This document shows positions 26,377 through 36,270 of a stretch of 64,000 nt of DNA, piece by piece; the stretch's first letter is position 1, and each line of letters starts with the position of its first letter. The DNA is taken from NCBI RefSeq assembly GCF_038002345.1, contig NZ_JBBOCJ010000001.1:2046001-2110000 (forward strand). Direction: 5' to 3'. This DNA is from Paenibacillus sp. FSL M7-0420 (GTDB lineage: Bacteria; Bacillota; Bacilli; Paenibacillales; Paenibacillaceae). Below the pieces are notes generated by a model. The model was given only the letters and a program-made list of their open reading frames with translations. It had not been told where the DNA came from and did no database searches. The position numbers and the translations under genes are program-made.

Positions 26377-29300
26377 ATGAGCCCATTCGTGCATTTGCAT
26401 GTGCACAGCGAATACAGTTTACTGGACGGGGCGGCGCGCATTACAGATCTCGTGCGCCGGGCCGGCGAATACGGCATGACATCGCTGGCGCTGACGGATC
26501 ATGGTGTGATGTACGGGGCCATCCCTTTCTATAAAGCCTGCCGGGCGCAGGGAATCAAGCCGATTATCGGCTGTGAGGCTTATTTGACCGCAGGCTCGCG
26601 CCGTGAGCGGGGGAGCCGTAAGGATCAGCCGATCTATCATCTGATTCTGCTGGCGAAGAATATGACCGGCTACCGGAATCTGATGAAGCTGATCTCCATC
26701 GGCCATCTGGAGGGCCAGCATTACAAGCCGCGTATTGATATGGAGGCGCTGGCAGCACATGCCGAAGGCATTATCTGCCTCAGTGCCTGCCTGGGCGGTG
26801 AAGTACCGCAGCGCCTGCTGCACGGCCGGGAGGATGAGGCGCGTAAGGCGGCGCTGCGGTATAAGGAGATTTTTGGAAGCGACTTCTATCTGGAGCTGCA
26901 GGATCACGGGATTGCCGAGCAGAAGCGGGTGAATCCGCAGCTGATAGCACTTGCTGAAGAGCTCGATATTCCGCTGGTGGTGACCAATGATGTCCACTAT
27001 ATGGACAAGGAGGATGCCGAGGTCCAGGATGTGCTGATCTGCATCGGCACGGGCAAATCCGTAGACGATGAGGACCGGCTGAAGATCGGAACGGACCAGC
27101 TGTTCTTCAAAAGCGGAGAGCAGATGGCTGCGCTGTTTCCGCATGTGCCGCAGGCGATAGAGAACACGCAGCGGATCGCCGAAGCGTGCAATCTGGAGCT
27201 GACGTTCGGCCATCATATTCTCCCGGAATTCTCGCCTCTGCCGGAAGGGCTGGATGCCGCTGCTTATCTGCGCGAGCTGTGCCGCAGCGGGCTTGCGCAG
27301 CGCTACGCGGATACTCCGCTCTGGGAGTCGCCGGAGCAGAAGGAGACGGCCGAGAAGCGGCTCGACTATGAGCTGGGAGTCATTGAGAGCATGGGGTTCA
27401 GCGATTACTTCCTAATCGTGTGGGATTTTATCGCTTTTTGTCACCGCAGCGGTATTGTTACAGGTCCGGGCCGTGGTTCCTCCGCAGGGAGTCTTACCGC
27501 GTACACGCTGAAGATTACCGATGTGGACCCGCTGAAATATAATCTGCTGTTCGAGCGGTTCCTGAACCCTGAGCGGGTCACGATGCCCGATATTGATATC
27601 GACTTCAGCGACGAACGCCGCGATGAGGTGATTGCATATGTGGTGGACAAGTACGGTAAGGAGCATGTGGCGCAGATCATCACCTTCGGTACGATGGCGG
27701 CCAGGGCTGCTGTCCGTGATGTGGGCCGGGCGCTGAATCTGCCGTATAACGAGGTGGACAAGGCAGCGAAGCTGATTCCGGGCCAGCTCGGCATCAGCAT
27801 CACCCGGGCGCTGGAGAGTACGCCTGAGCTGAGGGCGCTGTATGAGAGTAATCCGAAGACCAGAACGCTGCTGGATACGGCCATGAAGGTGGAGGGCATG
27901 CCGCGCCATGCTTCAACACATGCGGCTGGCGTGGTCATCTCCAAGGGGCCGCTGACCGACGCGGTTCCGCTACAGGCGGGTAATGAGAGCACGGCGCTGA
28001 CGCAGTACTCCATGGAGCATCTGGAGAGCGTAGGCCTGCTCAAGATGGACTTCCTCGGGCTGCGGACCTTGTCGATTATTGAACGCTGCATGAAATGGGT
28101 GAAGGAGATGACCGGGAGCGTGCCGGATTTCCGCTTCATCCCGGATCATGATCCGCTCACCTATGAGATGCTGGGAGCAGGTGAGACCACCGGCGTATTC
28201 CAGCTGGAATCGGCAGGCGTACGGCGGGTGCTGAAGGACCTGAAGCCGAGCGGGTTCGAGGATATTGTCTCGGTGGTAGCGCTATACCGTCCGGGTCCGA
28301 TGGAATTCATCCCGAAATTCATCGGGGGCAAGCACGGGGAGTTCGAGGTCGTCTATCCGCATGCGGATCTGCAGCCGATTCTGGCCGATACGTACGGCAT
28401 TATCGTCTACCAGGAGCAGATCATGCAGATTGCCTCCCTGATGGCCGGCTTCTCGCTTGGCGAAGCAGATCTGCTGCGCCGTGCAGTATCCAAGAAGAAG
28501 CGGGAGACACTGGATCAGGAGCGCAGCCACTTCGTGGAGGGCAGTCTGAAGCAGGGCTACAGCGAAGCGGATGCCCATGCGGTCTATGATATGATCGTGC
28601 GGTTCGCGAACTACGGCTTCCCGCGCGCGCATGCGGCTGCTTACGGGGTGCTGGCCTTCCAGACCGCTTATCTTAAGGCGCATTATCCGGTGCAGTTCAT
28701 GGCCGCGATGCTGACTGCTGTGATGGGGAGCCACCGCAAGGTGGCGGAATATGTTCTGGAATGCCGCCGGTCCGGGATTGGCGTACTGCCGCCGGATGTT
28801 AACGAGAGCGGGGTGCTGTTCACTCCTGTGCCCGGTGAAGGCCGGGGGCATATCCGCTTCGGGCTGGCTGCGGTGAAGAATGTCGGCACACAGGCTGTAG
28901 AGAATATTATAGCAGTCCGCAAGGAGCGGCCGTTCGACAGTCTGCTCGATTTCTGCCGCCGGGTCGATCTGCGGGTCTGCAACAAGCGCGTGATCGAATC
29001 GCTGCTGCAGACCGGAGCGTTCGATGCGCTGCCCGGACACCGGGCGCAGCTGCTGGCGATGCTGGATGAGACGGTGGATGCGGCGGCCAAATGGCGCAAG
29101 GAGCGCGATGAGCTGCAGATCCAGCTGTTCGATGACCTCATTGAGACGCCGAACTGGGAGATCCGCTACCCGGATATTCCGAGGTTCAGCGGAACCCAGC
29201 AGCTGGAGCTGGAGCGAGAGCTGCTCGGGCTCTATCTCTCCGGCCACCCGCTGGATGACCATGCGGGGCTGCTGGAGGAGCCGGGAGTTCAGAAGCTGAT

Positions 29301-30105
29301 GGATCTTGGCGAAGCAGCGGATGAGAGTATGACCGTGACGGCCGGTATGGTCGTGTCGCTGAAGGAGATCACGACCAAAGCCGGTAAGGCGATGGCTTTT
29401 GTGGAGTGGGAAGACCAGATCGAGCGCTGCGAGGTCGTACTCTTCCCGGAGGTGTGGAAACGCAGCCGCGCCCTGATTGAGAAGGGCGCGCTGCTGGCCC
29501 TGCGCGCCAAGGTGCAGCAGGAGGACGAGGGCTTCAAGCTGCTGGCCGAGGAGGTAGCTCCGCTCACCTCGGACAGCGTGCGCGGCCTGCTGCAGCGCCG
29601 CAGCGCCGGGTCCCGGCCCGCCTACGGCGCGGGCCGCAGTGCCCCCGCAGGAGCGCCTGCGGCCGCTCCTGCAGCCCGCACGGGCGCCGGTGGCCCCGGC
29701 GCCCGGCCCGGCGGTGCAGCTGGCGCCGCCGCTGCACCGGGCACGCGCACACCGGCGGCACAGCCGCCCGGTGCGCGCGCTTCTGCGGCCGCTGCAGACG
29801 CGCGGCCGGGCAGCCCTGCCCCGCTGCGGACGGGGCAGGACCCAGCCGCTGAGCGCGATGCAGGCTCAGCGCAGAGCGCCCAACGTGTCTTCATCAAGAT
29901 CACGCCGGGCGCTGAGCTGAAGGGTCTGCTGCCGCGCCTCCAGGCGCTGCTGCAGACACATCCGGGACCCGCAGCGACGCTGCTGTTCTACGAGCGTAAC
30001 CAGAAGGTGCTGGCGCTGAGCGACAGCTACCGGATCGAGCCCTCGGAGGAGCTGTTCGCAGCCATTGAAGAGATGCTGGGTGCCGGAACCGTCCGCCTCA
30101 GATAG
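26377..30105 (+). CDS. dnaE: DNA polymerase III alpha subunit DnaE, with Ala/Pro/Gly-rich insertion
   Basis: I chose ATG 26377 (MSPFVHLHVHSEYSLLDGA) over GTG 26368. The 1242-residue product has an N-terminal PHP domain (HVHSEYSLLDG, ALTDHGVMYG), the polymerase core with catalytic Asp pair in PDIDIDFSDERRD (about residue 405), the GPGRGSSAGS motif, and FANYGFPRAHAAAYG. A tandem HhH and an OB-fold follow to about residue 1070. Residues about 1072-1165 are low complexity, nearly only Ala, Gly, Pro and Arg; the last 75 residues (about 1168-1242) resume a folded-looking domain. The insertion is not part of the usual DnaE layout and is encoded by very GC-rich DNA. The gene is divergent from ytrH. 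Confidence 0.95.
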   Translation: MSPFVHLHVHSEYSLLDGAARITDLVRRAGEYGMTSLALTDHGVMYGAIPFYKACRAQGIKPIIGCEAYLTAGSRRERGSRKDQPIYHLILLAKNMTGYRNLMKLISIGHLEGQHYKPRIDMEALAAHAEGIICLSACLGGEVPQRLLHGREDEARKAALRYKEIFGSDFYLELQDHGIAEQKRVNPQLIALAEELDIPLVVTNDVHYMDKEDAEVQDVLICIGTGKSVDDEDRLKIGTDQLFFKSGEQMAALFPHVPQAIENTQRIAEACNLELTFGHHILPEFSPLPEGLDAAAYLRELCRSGLAQRYADTPLWESPEQKETAEKRLDYELGVIESMGFSDYFLIVWDFIAFCHRSGIVTGPGRGSSAGSLTAYTLKITDVDPLKYNLLFERFLNPERVTMPDIDIDFSDERRDEVIAYVVDKYGKEHVAQIITFGTMAARAAVRDVGRALNLPYNEVDKAAKLIPGQLGISITRALESTPELRALYESNPKTRTLLDTAMKVEGMPRHASTHAAGVVISKGPLTDAVPLQAGNESTALTQYSMEHLESVGLLKMDFLGLRTLSIIERCMKWVKEMTGSVPDFRFIPDHDPLTYEMLGAGETTGVFQLESAGVRRVLKDLKPSGFEDIVSVVALYRPGPMEFIPKFIGGKHGEFEVVYPHADLQPILADTYGIIVYQEQIMQIASLMAGFSLGEADLLRRAVSKKKRETLDQERSHFVEGSLKQGYSEADAHAVYDMIVRFANYGFPRAHAAAYGVLAFQTAYLKAHYPVQFMAAMLTAVMGSHRKVAEYVLECRRSGIGVLPPDVNESGVLFTPVPGEGRGHIRFGLAAVKNVGTQAVENIIAVRKERPFDSLLDFCRRVDLRVCNKRVIESLLQTGAFDALPGHRAQLLAMLDETVDAAAKWRKERDELQIQLFDDLIETPNWEIRYPDIPRFSGTQQLELERELLGLYLSGHPLDDHAGLLEEPGVQKLMDLGEAADESMTVTAGMVVSLKEITTKAGKAMAFVEWEDQIERCEVVLFPEVWKRSRALIEKGALLALRAKVQQEDEGFKLLAEEVAPLTSDSVRGLLQRRSAGSRPAYGAGRSAPAGAPAAAPAARTGAGGPGARPGGAAGAAAAPGTRTPAAQPPGARASAAAADARPGSPAPLRTGQDPAAERDAGSAQSAQRVFIKITPGAELKGLLPRLQALLQTHPGPAATLLFYERNQKVLALSDSYRIEPSEELFAAIEEMLGAGTVRLR

Positions 30106-30178
30106 GAGCAGCCTGACTAGCCTAGTGCAACGTCAGAATTTAATTTATATGGGTTGGATTAGTAAAACGATACCACCT

Positions 30179-30210
30179 ACAAATGTGTTCGGTTTTCCGC
30201 ATACATTTGT
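30179..30210. repeat. Single copy of the dispersed palindrome family
   Basis: Arms ACAAATGT and ACATTTGT flank a CGG-TTTT-CCG core. Read on the minus strand this is ACAAATGTATGCGGAAAACC followed by GAACACATTTGT, the same build as the array units (AAATGTA, CGGAAAACCG core, ACA). Confidence 0.6.
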
Positions 30211-30370
30211 CCCAAGCAATGCACTCTTTTAGTCGTTCAGGCCTCATCATGCCGACCCGCTATTTTTAATCTGATGCGCTACAGGAGCTTGTTCGAAGTG
30301 AACATTCACATAGATGTATTATGTGCAATTAAAAACCGTGAGCAGGACGGCTTTCCTCTCCTAACTGTAG

Positions 30371-30486
30371 TCTGTACAACTAAATCTGCCCGAATGGGTC
30401 AGAACCCGCATATAGAGGCAGTTTAATTGTATCAATTCCAGCTAAAAGTATATTCGGCGGTAAATCAGACGATCTAGTTGTACAGA
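30371..30486. repeat. Inverted-repeat element, 16-bp arms with 84-bp interior
   Basis: TCTGTACAACTAAATC at 30371 is matched by GATCTAGTTGTACAGA at 30471, one mismatch over 16 bases; further inside, CGAAT and ATTCG extend the pairing with gaps. It could be a MITE-like element or encode a structured RNA. No reading frame is present. Confidence 0.5.
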
Positions 30487-30546
30487 TTGCACTTAAGCAT
30501 ACCCTTCGCACCATAATCGGGGCATGGCAACACTGATCTTTTTAGC

Positions 30547-30573
30547 ACATTTGCCCCCTCTTCCGCATACATT
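30547..30573. repeat. Degenerate copy of the dispersed palindrome family
   Basis: ACATTTG...CCGCATACATT on the plus strand gives AATGTATGCGG on the minus strand, matching the left half of the family unit; the right half has decayed. Confidence 0.4.
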
Positions 30574-30673
30574 AGGGAACCAATAGAGTGAACTTATGAA
30601 TCTGTCAGGCTTCACTCTCAAGTTCAGCTAAATCATAGCGGGGCATTGTCCCGTGCGGAAGGGGAATGACATC

Positions 30674-31174
30674 ATGTCCTATCAAATGGCGGAGGATCTG
30701 CTGGAGCGCCGGGGAGTATCACTGGATTCGATCGCAGAGATCGTCTATATCCTGCAATCGGTCTATTATCCCAGCTTAACGCAGGAGGAGTGCCTGAGCA
30801 GCGTCAAGTCGGTCCTGAACAAAAGAGAGGTCCAGTATACGCTTATGACGGGGATTGCGCTGGATGAGCTGGCCGAGAAGAAGCTGCTGCCCCAGCCGTT
30901 TCAGGCGGTAATGGAAGCGGATGAGTCGCTCTATGGGGCGGACGAGACTCTGGCGCTGGGCATCACGAGCGTGTATGGAATGATCGGTCTGACCAGCTTC
31001 GGCTACCTCGATAAAATAAAGCTTGGAATTATCGGCAAATTGAATGATGATAAGGGGAGCATTCATGTATTTCTGGATGATCTTGTAGCCGGAATTGCGG
31101 CTGCAGCTTCAGCCCGGATCGCCCACGGGCATGAGGGTGCGAAGGTTTATCCCCATGTGACCGGGACCGAATAA
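30674..31174 (+). CDS. PgpA-like phosphatidylglycerophosphatase (YutG family)
   Basis: ATG 30674 follows GGAAGGGGAATGACATC. The 166-residue product has the YutG layout: EDLLERRGVSLDSIAEIVYILQ landmarks at the start (given partially), the conserved VLNKREVQYTLMTGIALDEL block, and the C-terminal DETLALGITSVYGMIG and HVFLDDLVAGI region whose acidic residues match the PgpA active site. PgpA-type enzymes remove phosphate from phosphatidylglycerophosphate. The Bacillus soluble homologues lack membrane segments, as here; true substrate uncertain. Confidence 0.8.
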   Translation: MSYQMAEDLLERRGVSLDSIAEIVYILQSVYYPSLTQEECLSSVKSVLNKREVQYTLMTGIALDELAEKKLLPQPFQAVMEADESLYGADETLALGITSVYGMIGLTSFGYLDKIKLGIIGKLNDDKGSIHVFLDDLVAGIAAAASARIAHGHEGAKVYPHVTGTE

Positions 31175-31321
31175 CGGCTGCTCCTGATGCGCTGCGATCG
31201 GCCTCCCGGGCCTGAGTCCTTCCTGCCGGGCTTGCTTGCGGGAAAAAAGAAAACTGTGTTATCATAATTTCATTATATTCAGGATACGGCTGGATTCGAG
31301 ATTAGGGAGGCCTTGCAGGGC

Positions 31322-31510
31322 ATGTGGACGGTAATCTATATAGCGCCGACCGCCAAAGTGGCGGAGATGATCGAGAGGAAGCTTACGGAAGAAGGATTTC
31401 TGATTAAATGCCGTCCCATCAATATGTCCAAGCAGCAGTTTGAGATTCTGGTTCCTTCGGGAGAGCTTGAAGAAGTGCAGGAGGTCCTCAATCTGATTCT
31501 GCATCCCTGA
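31322..31510 (+). CDS. Small conserved protein (62 aa), DUF2007-like fold
   Basis: I chose ATG 31322 (MWTVIYIAP...), 11 bases after AGGGAGG; a TTG at 31313 is too close to that site. The product shows a beta-alpha-beta-beta-alpha pattern: VIYIAPTAKVAEMIERKL, GFLIKCRP, FEILVPSGELEEVQEVL. This resembles small putative signal-transducing proteins with a ferredoxin-like fold. It precedes accD by 84 bases and is probably co-transcribed. Function unknown. Confidence 0.65.
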   Translation: MWTVIYIAPTAKVAEMIERKLTEEGFLIKCRPINMSKQQFEILVPSGELEEVQEVLNLILHP

Positions 31511-31594
31511 AGAGTATGGCGTAGAGATTCAAGAGCATTCATGACAGCGGCAAGCTGCTATTTACGCAAATAAACGGCTGAAGAGGTGCGACCC

Positions 31595-32488
31595 TTGTTC
31601 AAAGATTTATTTCAGAAAAAACGGAAGTACGCGACTATTCCTTCAGAGCGTCTGGAGCGAAGCGGCGGACCGGCAGAAGGCGAGCGCCCCAAGCGGGAGA
31701 TTCCCGAAGGCCTAATGAGCAAGTGTGCCAAATGCGGAACGATCCAGTACAGCAAGGAACTGGAGAAGAATTTGAAAGTATGCCCGTCCTGCGGCTATCA
31801 TATGCGTCTGAATGCAACCGAACGTATTGCGATGATCCTGGATCCGGAAGGTTTCATTGAGTTCGACAGCGAGATGGCGTCCATTGATCCGCTGAAGTTC
31901 CCCGGCTATGCCTCCAAGCTGGAACAGCAGCAGTCCAAAACCGGACAGGTTGAGGCTGTAATCACCGGCCAGGGCAGCATCGGCGGACATGCGGTTATTG
32001 TAGCCGTGATGAACTTTGAGTTCTTCACCGGCAGTATGGGGTCCGTGGTTGGCGAGAAAATTACAAGAGCGGTGGAAGAAGCGACAGAGCGGGGACTGCC
32101 GATGCTGATCTTCTCTACCTCCGGCGGAGCCAGGATGCAGGAGAGCATTCTCAGTCTTATGCAAATGGCGAAGACAAGTGCCGCGCTGGCCCGGTTCAGT
32201 GAAGCGGGCGGCCTGTACATCTCCGTCATTACTGATCCGACCACCGGCGGGGTATCGGCGAGCTTTGCCAGCCTGGGCGATATTATTATTGCCGAGCCCG
32301 GAGCGGTCTTCGGCTTTGCCGGACGGATTGTCATCGAGCAGACGATCCGCCAGAAGCTGCCGGAGGATTTCCAGACGGCAGAGTTCAATCTGCAGCACGG
32401 ACAGCTGGATCTGGTCGTGCACCGTAAGGAAATGCGCTCCACACTCACGAAGCTGCTGGAGCTGCATGATGTGAAAGGGGGATTTTAG
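31595..32488 (+). CDS. accD: Acetyl-CoA carboxylase carboxyltransferase subunit beta
   Basis: I chose TTG 31595 ([16 protein letters not shown]), 7 bases after AGAGGTG; this matches the usual AccD start. The 297-residue product has the four-Cys zinc site in CAKCGTIQY...CPSCGY (residues about 44-65) and the crotonase-type core with [10 protein letters not shown], which binds the acyl-CoA. Together with AccA it moves the carboxyl group from biotin to acetyl-CoA to make malonyl-CoA for fatty acid synthesis. accA begins one base after its stop. Confidence 0.95.
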   Translation: MFKDLFQKKRKYATIPSERLERSGGPAEGERPKREIPEGLMSKCAKCGTIQYSKELEKNLKVCPSCGYHMRLNATERIAMILDPEGFIEFDSEMASIDPLKFPGYASKLEQQQSKTGQVEAVITGQGSIGGHAVIVAVMNFEFFTGSMGSVVGEKITRAVEEATERGLPMLIFSTSGGARMQESILSLMQMAKTSAALARFSEAGGLYISVITDPTTGGVSASFASLGDIIIAEPGAVFGFAGRIVIEQTIRQKLPEDFQTAEFNLQHGQLDLVVHRKEMRSTLTKLLELHDVKGGF

Positions 32489-32489
32489 G

Positions 32490-33491
32490 TTGGCAGGAGA
32501 GTTGCCTTTTGAAATGCCTCTGGTAGAAATGCGCAAAAAAATCGCCGAGCTCAAGCAGTTCGGCGAAGAGAAGGGCATTGATTTCAGCGATGAGGTAGCC
32601 CGGCTTGAGGAGCGCTACAGCGAGCTGGAGAATGAGATCTATTCCAATATATCCCCGGCCCAGAAGATGCATCTGGCCCGGCATCACGTACGCCCGACCT
32701 CGCTGGATCTGATCGGGCTTATCTTCACGGACTTTATCGAGCTGCATGGTGACCGCCTGTACGGTGACGATCTTGCTGTAGTCGGCGGAATCGCCAAGCT
32801 GAACGGCCGGCCTGTAACTGTCATCGGTCAACAGCGCGGCAAGGATACGAAGGAGAATATTCTGCGCTTCTTCGGCAGCGCCCATCCGGAAGGCTTCCGC
32901 AAGTCACTGCGCCTGATGAAGCAGGCGGAGAAGTTCGGCCGTCCGATCATCACCTTTGTGGACACCAAGGGGGCTTACCCCGGCAATACCGCAGAGGAAC
33001 GCGGACAATCGGAAGCGATTGCCCGCAATTTGTTCGAGATGTCCCAACTGGCCGTGCCGGTCATCTGCGTGATTATCGGCGAGGGCGGCAGCGGCGGAGC
33101 TTTAGCGATGGCCGTGGGCAACCGTGTGCTGATGCTGGAGAATGCGATCTATTCGGCGATCTCTCCTAACGGTGCAGCTTCTATTCTGTGGAAGGATGCC
33201 ACCAAGGCGGAGCAGGCCGCAGAGGCCATGAAGATCACGGCCACCGATCTGCTGGAGATGGAAGTGATCGAGGAGATTATTCCGGAGCCCAGAGGCGGTG
33301 CGCACCGGGATTACGAGGCTGCGGCGGAGGCGGTTAAGGACACAGTCTGGCGTCACCTGCAGGAGCTGTCCGGCATGGATGCAGCAGCGCTGAAGGAAGA
33401 CCGTTACCTGAAATTCCGCAAAATCGGCGAGTTTTCCGAGTCGGTACTGGAGCAGGATGCCGATCAGGATGAAGCGCAAATTGTGGAGTAA
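32490..33491 (+). CDS. accA: Acetyl-CoA carboxylase carboxyltransferase subunit alpha
   Basis: TTG start one base after the accD stop, behind AAAGGGGGA. The 333-residue product has the AccA N-terminal helix pair ([20 protein letters not shown]), the GDRLYGDD and [11 protein letters not shown] motifs, [10 protein letters not shown] and [10 protein letters not shown]. Length agrees with the family (about 320-330). It is co-translated with accD, giving equal subunits for the carboxyltransferase heterotetramer. Confidence 0.95.
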   Translation: MAGELPFEMPLVEMRKKIAELKQFGEEKGIDFSDEVARLEERYSELENEIYSNISPAQKMHLARHHVRPTSLDLIGLIFTDFIELHGDRLYGDDLAVVGGIAKLNGRPVTVIGQQRGKDTKENILRFFGSAHPEGFRKSLRLMKQAEKFGRPIITFVDTKGAYPGNTAEERGQSEAIARNLFEMSQLAVPVICVIIGEGGSGGALAMAVGNRVLMLENAIYSAISPNGAASILWKDATKAEQAAEAMKITATDLLEMEVIEEIIPEPRGGAHRDYEAAAEAVKDTVWRHLQELSGMDAAALKEDRYLKFRKIGEFSESVLEQDADQDEAQIVE

Positions 33492-33865
33492 GCGGGAGAT
33501 TCTCTCCGGGGAATTAGCGGCAATGCCGGTACCGCCGGTTTGCACTTTTTAGCATATTCCAGCTGATTCCAGGCCGCGAACTGGACAAGACCCATAATAC
33601 ATTTATTCCCATTCTAATCATCCCGCAAGAAGTGCGGGATGGTTTTTCTTTTATCGGCCATCCTATATTATTCGACTTTAATTTACAGCAAAAACAGGCA
33701 CTAACATTGATTTTGTGTTCAACATGCAGTAATATTCATAAGGGCGCAATAAAACGTGCATGTCTTTACATGTGATAAAGTTCCTATACAAAGAGCAAGC
33801 CTTATAGTAGATTTTGTAGTTGGAAAAGATGAGACAGAGAGAACGAAAAAACGGAGGAAAACCTA
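33492..33865. other. accA-pyk intergenic region
   Basis: No gene is supported in these 374 bases. In B. subtilis pfkA lies here; it is absent. A terminator lies at 33619-33651. I see the pyk ribosome binding site (CGGAGGAAAA) but no convincing promoter. Confidence 0.6.
33619..33651 (+). terminator. Terminator of the accDA operon
   Basis: CATCCCGCA and TGCGGGATG form a perfect 9-bp stem around AGAAG, followed by GTTTTTCTTTTA. Confidence 0.85.
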
Positions 33866-35290
33866 ATGCGGAAAAGTAAAATTGTATGTACGATCGGACC
33901 TGCAAGTGAATCGTTGGAGAATATCAAAAAATTGATTTTGGCTGGTATGAATGTGGCCCGTCTGAACTTCTCCCACGGCGATTTTGATGAGCATGGAGCC
34001 CGGATCAACACGATCCGTCAAGCATCCAAGGAACTTGGCAAGACTGTTGCCATCCTGCTCGACACCAAAGGACCGGAGATTCGTACAGGCAAGCTGGAAG
34101 TAGAACCGATTGAACTGGTTCAGGATGAGTATCTGACATTGACTACGGAAGAGATCCTTGGCGACCACAACCGTATTTCCATCACTTACAACAACCTGCC
34201 TAACGATGTTCAAGTAGGATCGACGATCCTGATCGACGACGGCCTGATCGGCCTTACAGTTGTCGACATTCAAGGCACCGAAATCAAGACCCGTATTGTT
34301 AACGGCGGTACGATCAAGAGCAAGAAGGGTGTTAACGTACCAGGAGTATCCATCTCCCTGCCGGGTATTACGGAAAAAGATACCAATGATATCATTTTTG
34401 GGATCGGACAGGACATTGATTTTATTGCCGCTTCTTTCGTACGCAAAGCCAGCGACGTTCAGGAAATCCGTGAACTGCTTGCGAAGCATGATGCTTCCCA
34501 CATCCAGATCATCTCCAAGATCGAGAACCAGGAAGGTGTCGATAACCTGGATGAAATCCTGGCAGTATCCGACGGCCTGATGGTTGCCCGTGGCGACCTT
34601 GGTGTAGAAATCCCTGCTGAAGATGTACCTTTGGCACAGAAGCTGATGATTCAGAAATGTAACATCGCCGGCAAACCGGTAATCACAGCTACCCAAATGC
34701 TGGATTCCATGCAGCGCAACCCGCGCCCAACCCGCGCTGAAGCAAGTGACGTAGCGAACGCAATCTTCGACGGAACCGATGCAATCATGCTGTCCGGTGA
34801 GACTGCTGCCGGGAAATATCCGGTTGAATCCGTACTGACTATGTCCCGTATTGCTGAGAAAGCAGAATCTGCTCTGAATCACCGTGAGATCTTCATGAAG
34901 CAGCAGATTGCTCAAGAAACTACTGTAACTGAAGCGATCAGCCAATCCGTAGCGATCTCCGCTCTGGATCTGAATGCTAAAGCGATCATTTCTTCAACGG
35001 TAACTGGCCACACTGCACGCGTGGTTTCCAAATATCGTCCTAAATCACAGATCATTGCTGTTACCACCCAGGAAAGAACCATGCGTCAGCTGGCGCTGGT
35101 ATGGGGCGTAACTCCTGTATTCGGCCCTGAAGCTCATTCTACTGACGAATTGCTGGAAACAGCTCTTAACGGCGGTAAGGCTTCCGGTCTGGTTAAAGCC
35201 GGCGATCTTGTAGTCATCACTGCAGGTATCCCGCTTGGACGTTCCGGTTCCACTAACCTGGTGAAGGTAGATACGATTCCAGCCGACTAG
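33866..35290 (+). CDS. pyk: Pyruvate kinase (short form without the extra C-terminal domain)
   Basis: ATG behind ACGGAGGAAAACCTA. The 474-residue product begins with [12 protein letters not shown] and has ARLNFSHG, the substrate/metal block [30 protein letters not shown] and the signature [13 protein letters not shown]. It makes ATP and pyruvate from phosphoenolpyruvate. B. subtilis Pyk is about 110 residues longer because of a C-terminal PEP-utiliser-like domain; this protein ends at VKVDTIPAD without it, as in most bacteria. Confidence 0.96.
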   Translation: MRKSKIVCTIGPASESLENIKKLILAGMNVARLNFSHGDFDEHGARINTIRQASKELGKTVAILLDTKGPEIRTGKLEVEPIELVQDEYLTLTTEEILGDHNRISITYNNLPNDVQVGSTILIDDGLIGLTVVDIQGTEIKTRIVNGGTIKSKKGVNVPGVSISLPGITEKDTNDIIFGIGQDIDFIAASFVRKASDVQEIRELLAKHDASHIQIISKIENQEGVDNLDEILAVSDGLMVARGDLGVEIPAEDVPLAQKLMIQKCNIAGKPVITATQMLDSMQRNPRPTRAEASDVANAIFDGTDAIMLSGETAAGKYPVESVLTMSRIAEKAESALNHREIFMKQQIAQETTVTEAISQSVAISALDLNAKAIISSTVTGHTARVVSKYRPKSQIIAVTTQERTMRQLALVWGVTPVFGPEAHSTDELLETALNGGKASGLVKAGDLVVITAGIPLGRSGSTNLVKVDTIPAD

Positions 35291-35331
35291 GATTTGGAAG
35301 AGCTTCTGCAGCACGAATAAGATATAATGAT

Positions 35332-35367
35332 AAGAGCAGTGGCGCTTGATTGCCGCTGCTCTTTTTT
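35332..35367 (+). terminator. Terminator after pyk
   Basis: AAGAGCAGTGGC pairs with GCCGCTGCTCTT (one G-T pair), loop GCTTGATT region, then a T6 run. Confidence 0.85.
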
Positions 35368-35424
35368 GATATCGATCATGCAAATGGATATATTGGACCT
35401 GAGTGTCTGGAACAGGACGGCAGG

Positions 35425-36168
35425 TCAGGGAGTCGTATAAATAGGGTTTCTGGAATACACAGCAGGAGGACTTTTATGATAGATTCGTCTGACCGAAAAG
35501 GCGCTTCCGCAAGAGCGCGGAGGAGAAGGCACGGCCAGCAGCTTCTTATTCTGGATCATAATGCCGCCGTCTGAGACCTTTAGTCTGGGGCTGCGTCCAT
35601 TGACTTGGCAACAAGTGAAGCAGACTGTGGAAAACTTGGACAGCGGAGCGATATCGAACCCCACCTGCGGCGCTTCGACAATCCATTCGGCCGAGCTTTG
35701 CGGTCCGTTATAGCGCTGTACGGTACGGAAGACCCAGCATTTGCTGAGATTGCGCAGGGTGATGCACCATTTGCCGGGACTCAGCTTCACGATGGAAGCA
35801 CGCATATGGTTGCCGGGAGAGACGGGAAGAGGAATTACGGTTTCGGAGGCGGGGAGAATCTCCCACCAGGCATAATACCGGACTTTTCCGTTCACCGACT
35901 CATGGCCGGTGCCCGTCTGAATCAGGCTGCTGTTCTTGAAGCCGTCGATGCCGATCCAGGCCGAGGAGAACGTAGGTTTTACCGTAGGCTTTACATAAGG
36001 GACGATCCAGTCGGCAGATATCTGCCGGTAGCTGCCTTTTTTGCCGGAAATGGCATAACCGCTCCAGTTGCTTGATGTCCAGCCGAAGCCTGAACTGGCG
36101 GCTCTGCCCGTATTAAGTTTATCCTTCAGACAGGGTTTGCTTCGTGTTAATCTATTGACTTGGCCCAC
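35425..36168 (-). CDS. G1-family (eqolisin-like) glutamic peptidase
   Basis: GTG start with a GGCGGTGG site just upstream. The 247-residue product has G1 landmarks: SSNWSGYAI, the catalytic-Gln strand RQISADWIVP (about residue 48), SSAWIGIDGF, YYAWWEILPA and the catalytic-Glu strand SSAEWIVEAPQ (about 165-175). G1 peptidases use a Gln/Glu pair and are best known as acid proteases of fungi; bacterial members exist. No signal peptide is seen, so it may be cytosolic or exported by other means. The C-terminal 40 residues (basic, Ser/Pro-rich) extend past the usual domain. Confidence 0.8.
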   Translation of the reverse strand: MGQVNRLTRSKPCLKDKLNTGRAASSGFGWTSSNWSGYAISGKKGSYRQISADWIVPYVKPTVKPTFSSAWIGIDGFKNSSLIQTGTGHESVNGKVRYYAWWEILPASETVIPLPVSPGNHMRASIVKLSPGKWCITLRNLSKCWVFRTVQRYNGPQSSAEWIVEAPQVGFDIAPLSKFSTVCFTCCQVNGRSPRLKVSDGGIMIQNKKLLAVPSPPRSCGSAFSVRRIYHKSPPAVYSRNPIYTTP

Positions 36169-36270
36169 TTGTCCACCGCCTCATAATAGGTTGTGCTCTA
36201 TTTAATGCAGCAGGCGGCTATGAAGGTTGGGTATTCTGTTAAAAAGAATGAGAGAGGACTTGTAATCCCC

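Larger units (their letters stand above)
30106..30673. other. Noncoding region after dnaE with dispersed palindromic elements
   Basis: No gene is supported. The region holds two diverged copies of the palindrome family also seen at 62838-63318 (30179-30210 and 30547-30573) and a separate long inverted repeat at 30371-30486. No clear terminator directly follows dnaE. Confidence 0.6.

Noticed and set aside
28282..29262. 326-codon minus-strand frame
   Set aside because: Antisense shadow of the GC-rich dnaE gene.
30106..30673. Insertion sequence after dnaE
   Set aside because: Inverted repeats are present, but there is no transposase or target duplication that I can see.
31712..32578. 288-codon minus-strand frame
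   Set aside because: Antisense shadow of accD and accA.
33863..34945. 360-codon minus-strand frame
   Set aside because: Antisense shadow of pyk.
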